Origin: Litsea cubeba
Taxonomy: Eukaryota; Streptophyta; Magnoliopsida; Laurales; Lauraceae
Assembly (NCBI GenBank): GCA_012931725.1
Contig: CM022944.1
Coordinates: forward strand, 35,340,876 to 35,404,875
Length of the DNA stretch: 64,000 nucleotides
Reading direction: 5' to 3'
The notes under the pieces: model-generated
The model's database searches: none
Told to the model about the DNA's origin: nothing
The model's input: only the letters and a program-made list of their open reading frames with translations
Shown here: positions 43,301 through 55,869 of the stretch, piece after piece
How positions within the stretch are numbered: position 1 is the first letter of the stretch
Layout of the letters: each line of letters opens with the position of its first letter
Translations under genes and position numbers: made by a program

Positions 43301-46300
43301 ATAGGACTCCCGGTTAGAGAATTACGAGTGAAAAATGTGGCTTTCCAACACTTTAGGCTCTAAAAACGGCCCGCCGGGGGTCCTTAACGGGAATCATCCA
43401 TCGGAAAGCTCAGAAACCGGCACGAGCACTTCGTTCGAGGGTAGATAAACTTGTGGGAATAGACGGTTCCCAAATAGGACTCCCGGTTAGAGAATAACGA
43501 GCGAAACATGGGGTTTTCCAACACTTTAGGATAAAAAACGGCTCGCCGGGGGTCCGGAACCGAAATCGGCAGCCGGAAAAATCAGAAACCATCACGAGCA
43601 CTTCGCTCGAGGGTAGATTAACTTGTGGGAACTGATGGTTCGCAAATAGGACTCCCGGTTAGAGAATTACGAGCGAAACATGTGGTTTTCCAACACTTTA
43701 GGCTTGAAAACGGCCCGTCGGGGGTCCTGAACGGGAATCAGCCATCGGAAAGCTCAGAAACCGGCACGAGCACTTCGTTCGAGGGTAGATAAACTTGAGG
43801 GAATAGACGGTTCGCAAATAGGAATCCCGGTTAGAGAATTACGAGCGAAACATGGGCTTTCCAACACTTTAGGCTAGAAAACAGCCCGCCGGGGGTCCGG
43901 AACGGGAATCGGCCGCCAGAAAAATTGAAAACCGGCACGAGTACTTCGTTCGGGGTAGAGTAACCTGTAGGAAATGATGGTTCGCAAATATGAGTCCTAG
44001 TTAGAGAATTACGAGCGAAACATGGGGTTTTGCAACACTTTAGGCTCGAAAACAGCCTGCCGGGGGTCTGGAATGGGAATCAGCTGCCGGAAAAAATCGA
44101 AACCGGCACGAGCACTTCGCTCGAGGGTAGAGTAGCTTGTGGAAACTGATAGTTCGCAAATAGCTGTCCCGGTTAGAGAATTACGAGCGAAACATGGGGT
44201 TTTCCAACACTTTGGCTCGAAAACGGCCCGCCGGGGGTCCTTAATGGGAATCAGCCGTCAGAAATCTCAGAAACTGGCACGAGCACTTCGTTCGACGGTA
44301 GATAAACTTATGGGAATAGACGGTTCACAAATAGGACTCCCGGTTAGAGAATTACGAGCGAAACATGAGGTTTTCCAACACTTTAGGATCGAAAACGGCT
44401 CGCCGGGGGTCCGAAACCGGAATCGGCAGACGGAAAAATCAGAAAATATCATGAGCACATCGCTCGTGGGTAGATTAACTTGTGGGAACTGATGGATCGC
44501 AAATAGGACTCCCGGTTAGTGAATTACGAGCGAAACATGGGGTTTTCCAACACTTTAGGCTCGAAAACGGCTCGACGGGGGTCCGGAACCGGAATCGGCA
44601 GCCGGAAAAATCAGAAACCATCACGACCACTTCGCTCGAGGGTAGAGTAACTTGTGGGAACTGACGGTTCGCAAATAGGAGTCCCGGTTAGAGAATTATG
44701 AGCGAAAGATGGGGTTTTCCAACACTTTAGGCTCGAAAACGGCCCGCCGGGGGTCCGGAATTGGAATCGGCCGCCGGATCAATAGGAAACTGGCACGAGC
44801 TCTTCGTTCGAGGGTAACGTAACTTTTAGAAATTGACGGTTCGCAAATAGGAGTCCCGGTTAGAGAATTATGACCGAAACATGGGGTTTTCGAACACTTT
44901 AGGCTCGAAAACGACCCGCCGGGGGTCCGTAATGGGAATCGGCCACCAAAAAAATTGGAAACCGGCACGAGCACTTCGCTCGAGTGTAGATTAACTTATG
45001 GGAACTGATGGTTCACAAATAGGACTCCCGGTTAGAGAATTACGAGCGAAACATATGGTTTTCCAACACTTTAGGCTTGAAAACGGCTCGCCGGGGGTCC
45101 TTAACGGGAATCAGCCATCAGAAAGCTCAGAAACCGTCACGAGCACTTCGTTCGAGGGTAGATAAACTTGTGGGAATAGACGGTTCGCAAATAGGAATCC
45201 CGGTTAGAGAATTACGAGCGAAACATGGGCTTTCCAACACTTTAGGCTAGAAAACAGCCCGCCGGGGGTCCGGAACGGGAATCGGCCGCCAGAAAAATTG
45301 AAAACCGGCACGAGTACTTCGTTCGGGGTAGAGTAACCTATGGGAAATGATGGTTCGCAAATATGAGTCCCGGTTAGAGAATTACGAGCGAAACATGGGG
45401 TTTTCCAACACTTTAGGCTCGAAAACGGCCTGCCGGGGGTCTGGAACGGGAATCGGCTGCCGGAAAAATCGGAAACCGGCACGAGCACTTCGCTCGAGGG
45501 TAGAGTAACTTGTGGAAACTGACAGTTCGCAAATAGCTGTCCCGGTTAGAGAATTACGAGCGAAACATGGGGTTTTCTAACACTTTACGCTCGAAAACGG
45601 CCCGCCGGGGGTCCTTAATGGGAATCAGCCGTCAGAAATCTCAGAAACCGGCACGAGCACTTCGTTCGAGGGTAGATAAACTTGTGGGAATAGACGGTTC
45701 ACAAATAGGACTCCCGGTTAGAGAATTACGAGCAACACATGGGGTTTTCCAAATATTTAGGATCGAAAACGGCTCGCCGGGGGTCCGGAACCAGAATCGG
45801 CAGCCGGAAAAATCAGAAACAATCACGAGCACTTCGCTCGGGGGTAGATTAACTTGTGGGAACTGATGGTTCGCAAATAGGACTCTCGGTTAGAGAATTA
45901 CGAGCGAAACATGTGGTTTTCCAACACTTTAGGCTCAAAAACGGCCCGCCGGGGGTCCTTAACGGGAATCAGCCATCGGAAAGCTCAGAAACCGGCACGA
46001 GCACTTCGTTCGAGGGTAGATAAACTTGTGGGAATAGACGGTTCGCAAATAGGACTCCCGGTTAGAGAATTACGAGCGAAACATGGGGTTTTCCAACACT
46101 TTAGGCTAGAAAACAGCCCGCCGGGGGTCCGGAACGGGAATCGGCCGCCAGAAAAATTGAAAACCGGCACGAGTACTTCGTTCGGGGTAGAGTAACCTAT
46201 GGGAAATGATGGTTCGCAAATATGAGTCCCGGTTAGAGAATTACGAGCGAAACATGGGGTTTTCCAACACTTTAGGATCGAAAACGGCTCGCCGGGGGTC

Positions 46301-49300
46301 CGGAACCGGAATCGGCAGCCGGAAAAATCAGAAACCATCATGAGCACTTCGCTCGAGGGTAGATTAACTTGTGGGAACTGATGGTTCACAAATAGGACTC
46401 CCGGTTAGAGAATTACGAGTGAAAAATGTAGTTTTCCAACACTTTAGGCTCGAAAATGGCCCGCCGGGGGTCCTTAATGGGAATCAGCCATCGGAAAGCT
46501 CAGAAACCGGCAAGAGCACTTCGTTCAAGGGTAGATAAACTTGTGGGAATAGACGGTTCGCAAATAGGACTCCCGGTTAGAGAATTACGAGCGAAACATG
46601 GGGTTTTCCAACACTTTAGGATCGAAAACGGCTCGCCGGGGGTCCGGAACCGGAATCGGCAGCCGGAAAAATCAGAAACCATCACGAGCACTTCGCTCGA
46701 GGGTAGATTAACTTGTGGGAACTGATGGTTCGCAAATAGGACTCCCGGTTAGAGAATTACGAGCGAAACATGGGGTTTTCCAACACTTTAGGCTCGAAAA
46801 CGGCCCGCCGGGGATCCGGAATGGGAATCGGCTGCCGAAAAACTCAAAAACCAGCACGAGCACTTCGTTCGAGGGTAGTGAAACTTGTGGGAATAGACGG
46901 TTCGCAAATAGGACTCCCGGTTAGAGAATTACGAGCAAAACATGGGGTTTTCCAACACTTTAGGCTCGAAAATTGGTCGCGGGGGTCCGGAACCGGAAAA
47001 ATCAGAAACCATCACGAGCACTTCGTTCGTGGGTAGAGTAACTTATGGGAACTGACGGTTCACAAATAGGAGTCCCGGTTAGAGAATTACAAGCGAAAGA
47101 TGGGGTTTTCCGACACTTTAGGCTCGAAAACGGCCCGCTGGGGGTCCGGAATGGGAATCGGCCGCCGGACCAATAGGAAACCGGCACGAGCACTTCGTTC
47201 GAGTGTAATGTAACTTGTGGAAATTGACGGTTCGCAAATAGGAGTCCCGGTTAGAGAATTATGACCGAAACATGGGGTTTTCGAACACTTTAGGCTCGAA
47301 AACGGCCCGCCGGGGGTCCGTAATGGGAATCGGCCACCGAAAAAATCGGAAACCGGCACGAGCACTTCGCTCGTGGGTAAAGTAACTTGTGGGAACTGAC
47401 GGTTCACAAATAGGACTCCCGGTTAGAGAATTATGAGTGAAACATGTGGTTTTCCAACACTTTAGGCTCGAAAACGGCCCGCCGGCGGTCCAGAACGGGA
47501 ATCGGCAGGCGGAAAAATCGGAAACCGGCACGACCATTTCGCTCGAGGGTAGAGTGACTTGTGGGAACTGACAGTTCGCAATTAGGACTCCCGGTTAGAG
47601 ATTACGAGCGAAAAATGGGGTTTTCCAACACTTTAAATTCGAAAACGGCCCGCCCGGGGTATGGAACGGGAATCGGCTTCGGGAAAAATCGATAACTGGC
47701 ACGAGCACTTCGTTCGAGGGTAGAGTTACTTGTGGAAACTGACGGTTCACAAATAGCAGTCCCGGTTAGAGAATTACGAGCGAAACATGGGGTTCTCCAT
47801 CACTTTAGGCTCGAAAACGGCCCGCTGGGGATCTGTAACGGGAATCAGCTGTCGGAAAGCTCAGAAACCGGCACGAGCACTTCGTTCCAGGGTAGAGAAA
47901 CTTGTGGGAATAGACGGTTCGCAAATAGCACTCCCGATTAGAGAATTACGAGCGAAACATGGGGTTTTCCAACACTTTAGGCTAGAAAACCGCCCCCCGG
48001 GGGTCCGGAATGGGAATCGGCTGCCTGGAAGATTGGAAACCGGCACGAGTACTTCGTTCGGGGAAGAGTAACCTGTGGGTAATGATGGTTCGCAAATATG
48101 AGTCCCGGTTATAGAATTACGAACGAAACATGGGGTTTTCCAACACTTTAGGCTCGAAAACAGCCTGTCGGGGGTCTGGACCGGGAATCGGCTGCCGGAA
48201 AAATCGCAAACCAACACGAGCACTTCGCTCGAGGGTAGAGTAACTTGTGGAAACTGACGGTTCGCAAATAGCTGTCCCAGTTAGAGAATTACGAGCGAAA
48301 CATGGGGTTTTCCAACACTTTAGGCTCGAAAACGGCCCGCCGGGGGTCCTTAATGGGAATGAGCCATCGGAAAGCTTAGAAACCGGCACGAGCACTTCGT
48401 TCGAGGGTAGATAAACTTGTGGGAATATATGGTTCGCAAATAGGACTCCCGGTTAGAGAATTACGAGCGAAACATGGGGTTTTCAAATACTTTAGGATCG
48501 AAAACGGCTCGCTGGGGGTCCGGAATAGGAATCGACAGCTGGAAAAATCATAAACCATCACGAGCACTTCGCTCGAGGGTAGATTAACTTGTGGGAACTG
48601 ATAGTTCGCAAATAGGACTCCCGGTTAGAGAATTACGATCGAAACATGTGGTTTTCCAACACTTTAGGCTCGAAAACGGCCCACCGGGAGTCTGGAATGG
48701 GAATCGGCCGCCGGAAAAATCAGAAATCAGGACGAGCACTTCGTTCGAAGGTAGAGCAAGTTTGGGAAATGACGGTTCGAAATTAGGACTCCCGGTTAGA
48801 GAATTACGAGCGAAAATAGCATTTTCTAAGACTTTAGGCACAAAAACGGCGCGCCGGGGGGTCCGGAATGGGAATCGGCCGCCGGAAAAATAGAAAACTG
48901 GCACGTGCACTTCCCTCGGTGGTAGAGTAACCTGTGGGACCTGACGGGTCCCAAATAGGACTCCTGGTTAGAGAGTTACGAGCGAAACATGGGGTTTTCC
49001 AACACTTTAGGCTCGAAAACGGCCCGTCGGGGGTGCGGAACGGGAATAGGCGGCCGGAAGACTCAAAAACCGGCATGAGGACTTCGTTCGAGGGTAGTGA
49101 AACTTATGGGAATAGACGGTTCGCAAATAGGACTCCCGGTTAGAGAATTACGAGCGAAACATGGGGTTTTCCAACACTTTAGGCTCGAAAATGGCTCACC
49201 GGGGGTCCGGAACCGGAATCGGCAGCCAGAAAAATCAGAAACCATCATGAGCACTTCGCTCGAGGGTAGAGTAACTTGTGGGAACTGACGGTTCGCAAAT

Positions 49301-52300
49301 AGGTATCCCGGTTAGAGAATTACGAGCGAAAGATAGTGTTTTCCAGCACTTTAGGCTCGAAAACGGCCCGCCGGGGGTCCGGAATGGGAATCGGCCGCCG
49401 GACCAATAGGAAACCGGCACGAGCCCTTCGATCGAGGGTAAAAAAACTTGTAGAAATTGGCGGTTCGCTAATAGGACTCCCGGTTAGAGAATTACGAGCG
49501 AAACATGGGGTTTTCCAACACTTTAGGCTCGAAAACTGCTCGCCGGGGGTCTGGAATGGGAATCGGCAGCCGGAAATATCAGAAACCATCACGAGCGCTT
49601 TGTTCCAGGGTAGAGAAACTTGTGGGTACTGACGGTTCGCAAATAGGAGTCACGGTTAGAGAATTATGAGCGAAAGATGGGGTTTTCCAACACTTTAGGC
49701 TCGAAAACGGCCCGCCGGGGGTCCGGAATGGGAATCGGCCGCCGGACCAATAGAAAACCGGCACGAGCACCTCGTTCGAGGGTAAAGTAACTCGTAGAAA
49801 TCGATGGTTCGCAAATAGGAGTCCCGGTTAGAGAATTACGAGTGAAACATGGGGTTTTCCAACACTTTAGGCTCGAAAACGGCCCGCCGGGGGTCCGTAA
49901 TGGGAATCGGCCACCGAAAAAATCGGAAACCGGCATGAGCCCTTCGCTCAAGGGTAAAGTAACTTGTGGGAACTGATGGCTCACAAATAGGATTCCCGGT
50001 TAGAGAATTACGAGCGAAACATGGGGTTTTCCAACACTTTAGGCTCAAAAATGGCTCGCCGGGGGTCTGGAACGGGAATCGGCAGCCGAAAAAATCAGAA
50101 ACCATCACGAGCGCTTTGCTCAAGGGTAGAGTAACTTGTGGGTACTGACAGTTCGCAAATAGGAGTCCCGGTTAGAGAATTATGAGCGAAAGATGGGGTT
50201 TTCCAACACTTTAGGCTCGAAAACGGCCCGCCGGGGGTCCGGAATGGGAATCGACTGTCGAAAAAATCAGAAATTGGTACGAGCACTTCAATCAAGGGTA
50301 GAGTAACTTTTGTGAACTGATAGTTCGCAAATGGGACTCCCGGTTAGGGAATTACAAGTGAAACATGTGGTTTTCCAATACTTTAAGCTCGGAAACGGAC
50401 CGCCGGCGGTCCGGAACGGGAATCGGCTGCCAGAAAAATTCAAAACTAGCACGAGTACTTCGTTGGTGGGTAGAGTAACTTGTGGGAATAGACGGGTCCC
50501 AAATAGGACTCCCGGTTAGAGAATTACGAGCGAAACATGGGGTTTTCCAACACTTTAGGCTCGAAAACGGCCCGCCGGGGGTCCGGAATGGGAATCCGCC
50601 GCCGGAAGACTCAAAAAACCGGCATGAGCACTTCGTTTGAGGGTAGTGAAACTTGTGGGAATTGACGGTTTGCAAATAGGACTCTCGGTTAGAGAATTAC
50701 GAGTGAAACATGGGATTTTCCAACACTTTAGGCTCGAAAACAGCTTGCCGGGGGTCTGGAACGGGAATCGGCAGCCGAAAAAATCAGAAACCATCACGAG
50801 CGCTTCGCTCGAGGGTAGAGTAGCTTGTGGATACTGACGGTTCGCAAATAGGCGTCCCGGTTAGAGAATTACGAGCGAAAGATGGGGTTTTCAAACACTT
50901 TAGGCTCGAAAACGGCCTGCCGGGGGTCCGGAATACGAATCGGCCACCGGACCAAAAGGAAACCGGCACGAGCCCTTCGTTCGAGGGTAAAGTAACTTGT
51001 AGAAATTGATGGTTCGCTAGTAGGACTCCCGATTAGAGAATTACGAGCGAAACATGGGGTTTTCCAACACTTTAAGCTCGAAAACGGGCCGCCTGGGATC
51101 CGGAACAGGAATCGGCGGCCGGAAAACTCAACAACCGGCACGAGCACTTCGTTCGAGGGTAGTGAAACTTGTGGGAAAAGTCGGTTCGCAAGTAGGACCC
51201 TCGGTTAGAGAATTACGAGCAAAACATGGGGTTTTCCAACACTTTAGGCTCGAAAATTGGTCGCGGGGGTCCGGAACCGGAAAAATCAGAAACCATCATG
51301 AGCACTTCGCTCGAGGGTAGAGTAACTTGTGGGAACTGACGGTTCGCAAATAAGAGTCCCGGTTAGAGAATTACGAGCGAAAGATGGGGTTTTCCAACAC
51401 TTTAGGCTCGAAAACGGCCCGCCGGGGGTCCGGAATGGGAATCGGCTGCCGGACCAATAGGAAACCGGCACGAGCCCTTCGATCGAGGGTAAAGTAACTT
51501 GTAGAAATTGACGGTTCGCTAATAGGACTCCCGGTTAGAGAATTACGAGCGAAACATGGGGTTTTTCCAACACTTTAGGCTCGAAAACGGCTTGTCGGGG
51601 GTCTGGAATGGGAATCGGCAGCCGGAAAAATCAGAAACCATCACGAGCGCATCGTTCCAGGGTAGAGAAACTTGTGGGTACTGACGGTTCGCAAATAGGA
51701 GTCCCGGTTAGAGAATTATGAGCGAAAGATGGGGTTTTCCAACACTTTAGGCTCGAAAACGGCCTGCCGGGGGTCCGGAATGGGAATCGACCGCCGGACC
51801 AATAGAAAACCGGCACGAGCACTTCGTGCGAGGGTAAAGTAACTTGTAGAAATTGATGGTTCGTTAATAGGAGACCCGGTTAGAGAATTACGAGCGAAAC
51901 ATGGGGTTTTCCAACACTTTAGGCTCAAAAACGGCCCGACGGGGGTTCGTAATGGGAATCGGCCGCCGAAAAAATTGGAAACCGGCATGAGCACTTCGCT
52001 CGAGGGTAAAGTAACTTTTGGGAACTGATGGCTCACAAATAGGACTCCCGGTTAGAGAATGACGAGCGAAACATGGGGTTTTCCAACACTTTAGGCTCGA
52101 AAACGGATCGCCGGGGGTCTGGAATGGGAATGGGGAGCCGGAAAAAATCAGAAACCATCAGGAGCGCTTTGCTCGAGGGTAGAGTAACTTGTGGGAACTG
52201 ACGGTTCGCAAATAGGAGTCCCGGTTAGAGAATTATGAGGGAAAGATGGGGTTTTCCAACACTTTAGGCTCGAAAACGGCCCGCCGGGGGTCCGGAATGG

Positions 52301-54106
52301 GAATCGACTGTCGAAAAAATCAGAAATCGGCACGAGCACTTTGAACAAGGGTAGAGTAACTTTTGTGAACTGATAGTTCGCAAATGGGACTCCGGGATAG
52401 GGAATTACAAGCGAAACATGGGGTTTTCCAACACTTTAGGCTCGGAAACGGCCCGCCGGGGGTCCGGAACGGGAATCCGCCGCCGGAAGACTCAAAAACC
52501 GGCATGAGCACTTCGTTCGAGGGTAGTGAAACTTGTGGGAATAGACGGTTTGCAAATAGGACTCCGTTATAGAATTAATAGCGAAACATGGGGTTTTCCA
52601 ACACTTTAAGCTCGAAAACGGCTCGTCGGGGGTCCGGAACCAAAATCGGCAGCCGAAAGAATCAGAAACCATCACGAGCGCTTCGCTCGAGGGTAGAGTA
52701 ACTTGTGGGAACTGACGGTTCGCAAATAGGAGTCCCGGTTAGAGAATTACGAGCGAAAGATGGGGTTTTCAAACACTTTAGGCTCGAAAACGGCCTGCCG
52801 GGGGTCCGGAATGCGAATCGGCCACCGGACCAAAAGGAAACCGGCACGAGCCCTTTGTTCGAGGGTAAAGTAACTTGTAGAAATTGACGGTTCGCTAATA
52901 AGACTCCCGGTTAGAGAATTACGAGCGAAACATGGGGTTTTCCAACACTTTAGGCTCGAAAATGGCTCGCCGGGGGTCTGGAACGGGAATTGGCAGCCGG
53001 AAAAATCAGAAACCATCACGAGCGCTTCGCTCGAGGGTAGAGTAACTTGTGGGAACTGACGTTCGCAAATAGGAGTCCCGGTTAGAGAATTATGAGGGAA
53101 AGATGGGGTTTTCCAAAACTTTAGGCTCAAAAACGGCCCGCCGGGGGTCCGGAATGGGAATCGGCTGCCGGACCAATCGGAAACCGGCATGAGCACTTTG
53201 TTTGAGTTTAAAGTAACTTGTGGAAATTGACGGTTCGCTAATAGGACTCCCGGTCAGAGAATTACGAGCGAAACATGGGGTTTCCAACACTTTAGGCTCG
53301 AAAACTGCTCGCCGGGGGTCTGGAACAGGAATCGGCAGCCGGAAAGATCAGAAACCATCACGAGCGCTTCGCTCGAGGGTAGAGTAACTTGTGGGAACTG
53401 ACGGTTCGTAAATAGGAGTCCCGGTTAGAGAATTATGAGCGAAAGATGGGGTTTTCCAACACTTTAGGCTCGAAAACGGCCCGCCGGGGGTTCGGAAGGC
53501 GAATCGGCCGCCGGACCAATAGGAAAACGGCACGAGCCCTTCGATCGCGGGTAAAGTAACTTATAGAAATTGACGGCTCGCTAATAGGACTCCCGGTTAG
53601 AGAATTATGAGCGAAACATGGGGTTTTCCAACACTTTAGGCTCAAAAAATGGCTCGCCGGGGGTCTGGAACGGGAATCGGCAGCCGGAAAAATCAGAAAC
53701 CATCACGAGCGCTTTGCTCGAGGGTAGAGTAACTTGTGGGTACTAGACGGTTCGCAAATAGGAGTCCCGGTTAGAGAATTATGAGCGAAAGATGGGGTTT
53801 TCCAAGACTTTAGGTTCGAAAACGGCCCGCCGGGGGTCCGGAATGGCAATCGGCCGCTGGTCAAATAGAAAACCGCCACGACCACTTCGTTCGAGGGTAA
53901 AGTAACTTGTAGAAATTGATGGTTCGCAATTAGGAGTCCCGGTTAGAGAATTACGAGCGAAACATGGGGCTTTCCAACACTTTAGGCTCGAAAACGGCCC
54001 GCCGAGGGTCCGTAATGGGAATCGGCCTCCAAAAAAATCGGAAACCGGCACGAGCACTTCGCTCGAGCTTAAAGTAACTTGTGGGAACTGATGGTTCACA
54101 AATAGG
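40361..54106. repeat. ~172-bp satellite array, left block (about 80 monomers)
   Basis: The conserved phrase cccggttagagaattacgag recurs every ~172 bp (for example ctcccgg at 40389, 40561, 40733). Other fixed points are gttttccaacactttaggct and gcccgccgggggtccggaa. The array starts abruptly at 40361 inside a monomer. Monomers differ mainly in single bases and short indels. The unit length is nucleosome-sized, as in many plant centromeric satellites, but location on the chromosome cannot be read from this. Open frames on both strands reflect monomers with few stops. Confidence 0.97.
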
Positions 54107-54659
54107 TGTTAGGTGTTTGTTTATTGCAATTTGATGGATGCATCATTCATTTTATTCATCATTTGAATTCACACACATGCATTGATTTAGAGAATCTTGA
54201 AATCTTGATTTACACATGCATTGTTTTAAATCTTGTAAATCATATGTTTCATGCATGTTTTGGTTTTAATCTTGGATGCATTCAATTTGAAAAAGAGTTT
54301 TATAAATCAAGCAAGCCTATGGTTTTAAAACTTTCTAATCATTTTAGGCATTTTATATTTCATGATTTTAAACCTCTTAGAATGATTTAAAATCATGTTT
54401 CCATGCTTGATTTAATGGCCCAAAAAAATCCCCTCAAGAATCACTTTAATCTATGAGAAAAAATGGGAAATCTGATCCCAGGGTCGACCTGCAGTGTACC
54501 AGGTCGACCTGCCCATGGACCAGGTCGACCTGGCACACTGCAGGTCGACCGGGCAGAGGGCCGTTGGCTCTCCAACGGTCATATTTGTGACCGTTTGTAT
54601 TCGGTCGACCGGGGATGGTATGGGGTCGACCGAAGACACGTTGGAACTCAACTTTTGAG

Positions 54660-54667
54660 TATAAATA
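54660..54667 (+). promoter_or_regulatory. TATA box of the solo LTR
   Basis: gagTATAAATAtgag, about 550 bases into the LTR. It follows a cluster of six GGTCGACC palindromes (54482-54631). Confidence 0.6.
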
Positions 54668-55484
54668 TGAGTTCATTCCCATGAGAAAAGTTTTGATCAA
54701 AGTGGAACTCTTAAGCCTTCTTGAGGTGTTTGAAGAGAAGAAAAAGGGGATGAACTAAGAGAGACCAAAAGGGTCATTAGTAAAGCTCAAGCTTGGATTA
54801 ATGAAGTTAAATCACTAAGTAAGCTTTACCTCTCTTTATCATTTGTTATATGCTTTGTTTTAAATCTTGGTAAATGACTTTTAGCATGATAACAATGATG
54901 TTTTGAATCCTTATCTATTTAATCTTTGATCTATTTGTATTGGATTCTACTTCTTGATTCAAACCAAGTTTGTTTTATAAACTTTATTAATCATGTTTTG
55001 TCAAAACCTTTGATTTATTTTATAAACATGTTTCATTAACTTGTTTGAATCATTTTTGTTGTTTTCATTCATTTAAAGCTTTAGTTAAAATAGTTTGTTT
55101 TTGAAAACAACAATATGTATGCATCACTTGATTAGGCTTAAACATTTACATTCAACTTGTGATGTTTTGATTTTCATATCATTAACAAGTTTGTAGTTGG
55201 TCAAGTGATTTGCATATAACTTCAATCAAATCTTTTATGTGCATTAAACTTTTGAATTGCTTTAAGCATATATTTTGATTAAGCTTTAATTTTAATCTTG
55301 ATTGAAGTTTTCACACACACACTTCATTAGCATTCATCTTTGTAATTCTTAGTGTGTTTGTGTGAGTTGTTATTCATTTTCTTATCCGCCTACTTAGAGG
55401 CAATTTTTATTGAGCTTAAATTGTAATCTCATAAGAGTGTTTTGTGAAGACACTTTCTTTGAGAGAAATCTTTTATGTATTAAG

Positions 55485-55610
55485 GTTATTGCTTAGCCTA
55501 AGAAAAGCATTGTGTAAAGGTTATTGCTTAGCCTATAAAAGCACATTGTAAGGTTATTGCTTAGCCTAGAAAAGCATAGTTGTAGAGGTTATTGCTTAGC
55601 CTTTTGGAAA
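55485..55610. repeat. Four ~32-bp direct repeats in the solo LTR
   Basis: aaggttattgcttagcct, followed by 'aaaagca', occurs four times in tandem with small length changes, downstream of the TATA box and so probably transcribed. Confidence 0.85.
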
Positions 55611-55869
55611 AGCATAATAGTGGAAATCCGGTGGGGTGTTGGATACACAAGCCGGTAGTGGATGTAGGCATTGAGGCCGAACCACTATAAATCTTGTGTT
55701 GTGGTGATTGCTTGTGTGGTGATTATTTTGTTTAGCTTCCGCATTATGTATGTTAATCATCTAATGTGACTAGGTTGAGTTAATTAAGTTAAAATTGGTC
55801 ATAATTAGTCATTAAGTGTAGCTCACCCTATTCACCCCCCCTCTAGGGTTAGGATCCCCAGGACTTTCA

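Larger units (their letters stand above)
54107..55869 (+). mobile_element. Solo LTR of a Sirevirus-like copia element inside the satellite
   Basis: 1763 bp, TGTTAGGTG...GACTTTCA, flanked by TSD atagg (54102-54106 and 55870-55874). The satellite reads through perfectly if the insert and one TSD are removed. TATA box at 54660-54667. The end 'ctattcaccccccctctagg' type sequence (about 55830-55848) is typical of the U5 end of Sirevirus-group copia LTRs. No internal domain is present, so recombination between two LTRs probably removed the rest. Confidence 0.88.

Noticed and set aside
54482..54631. Vector contamination because of clustered SalI sites (gtcgac)
   Set aside because: The sites lie inside an LTR with proper termini, TSD and TATA box; no polylinker or vector backbone follows.
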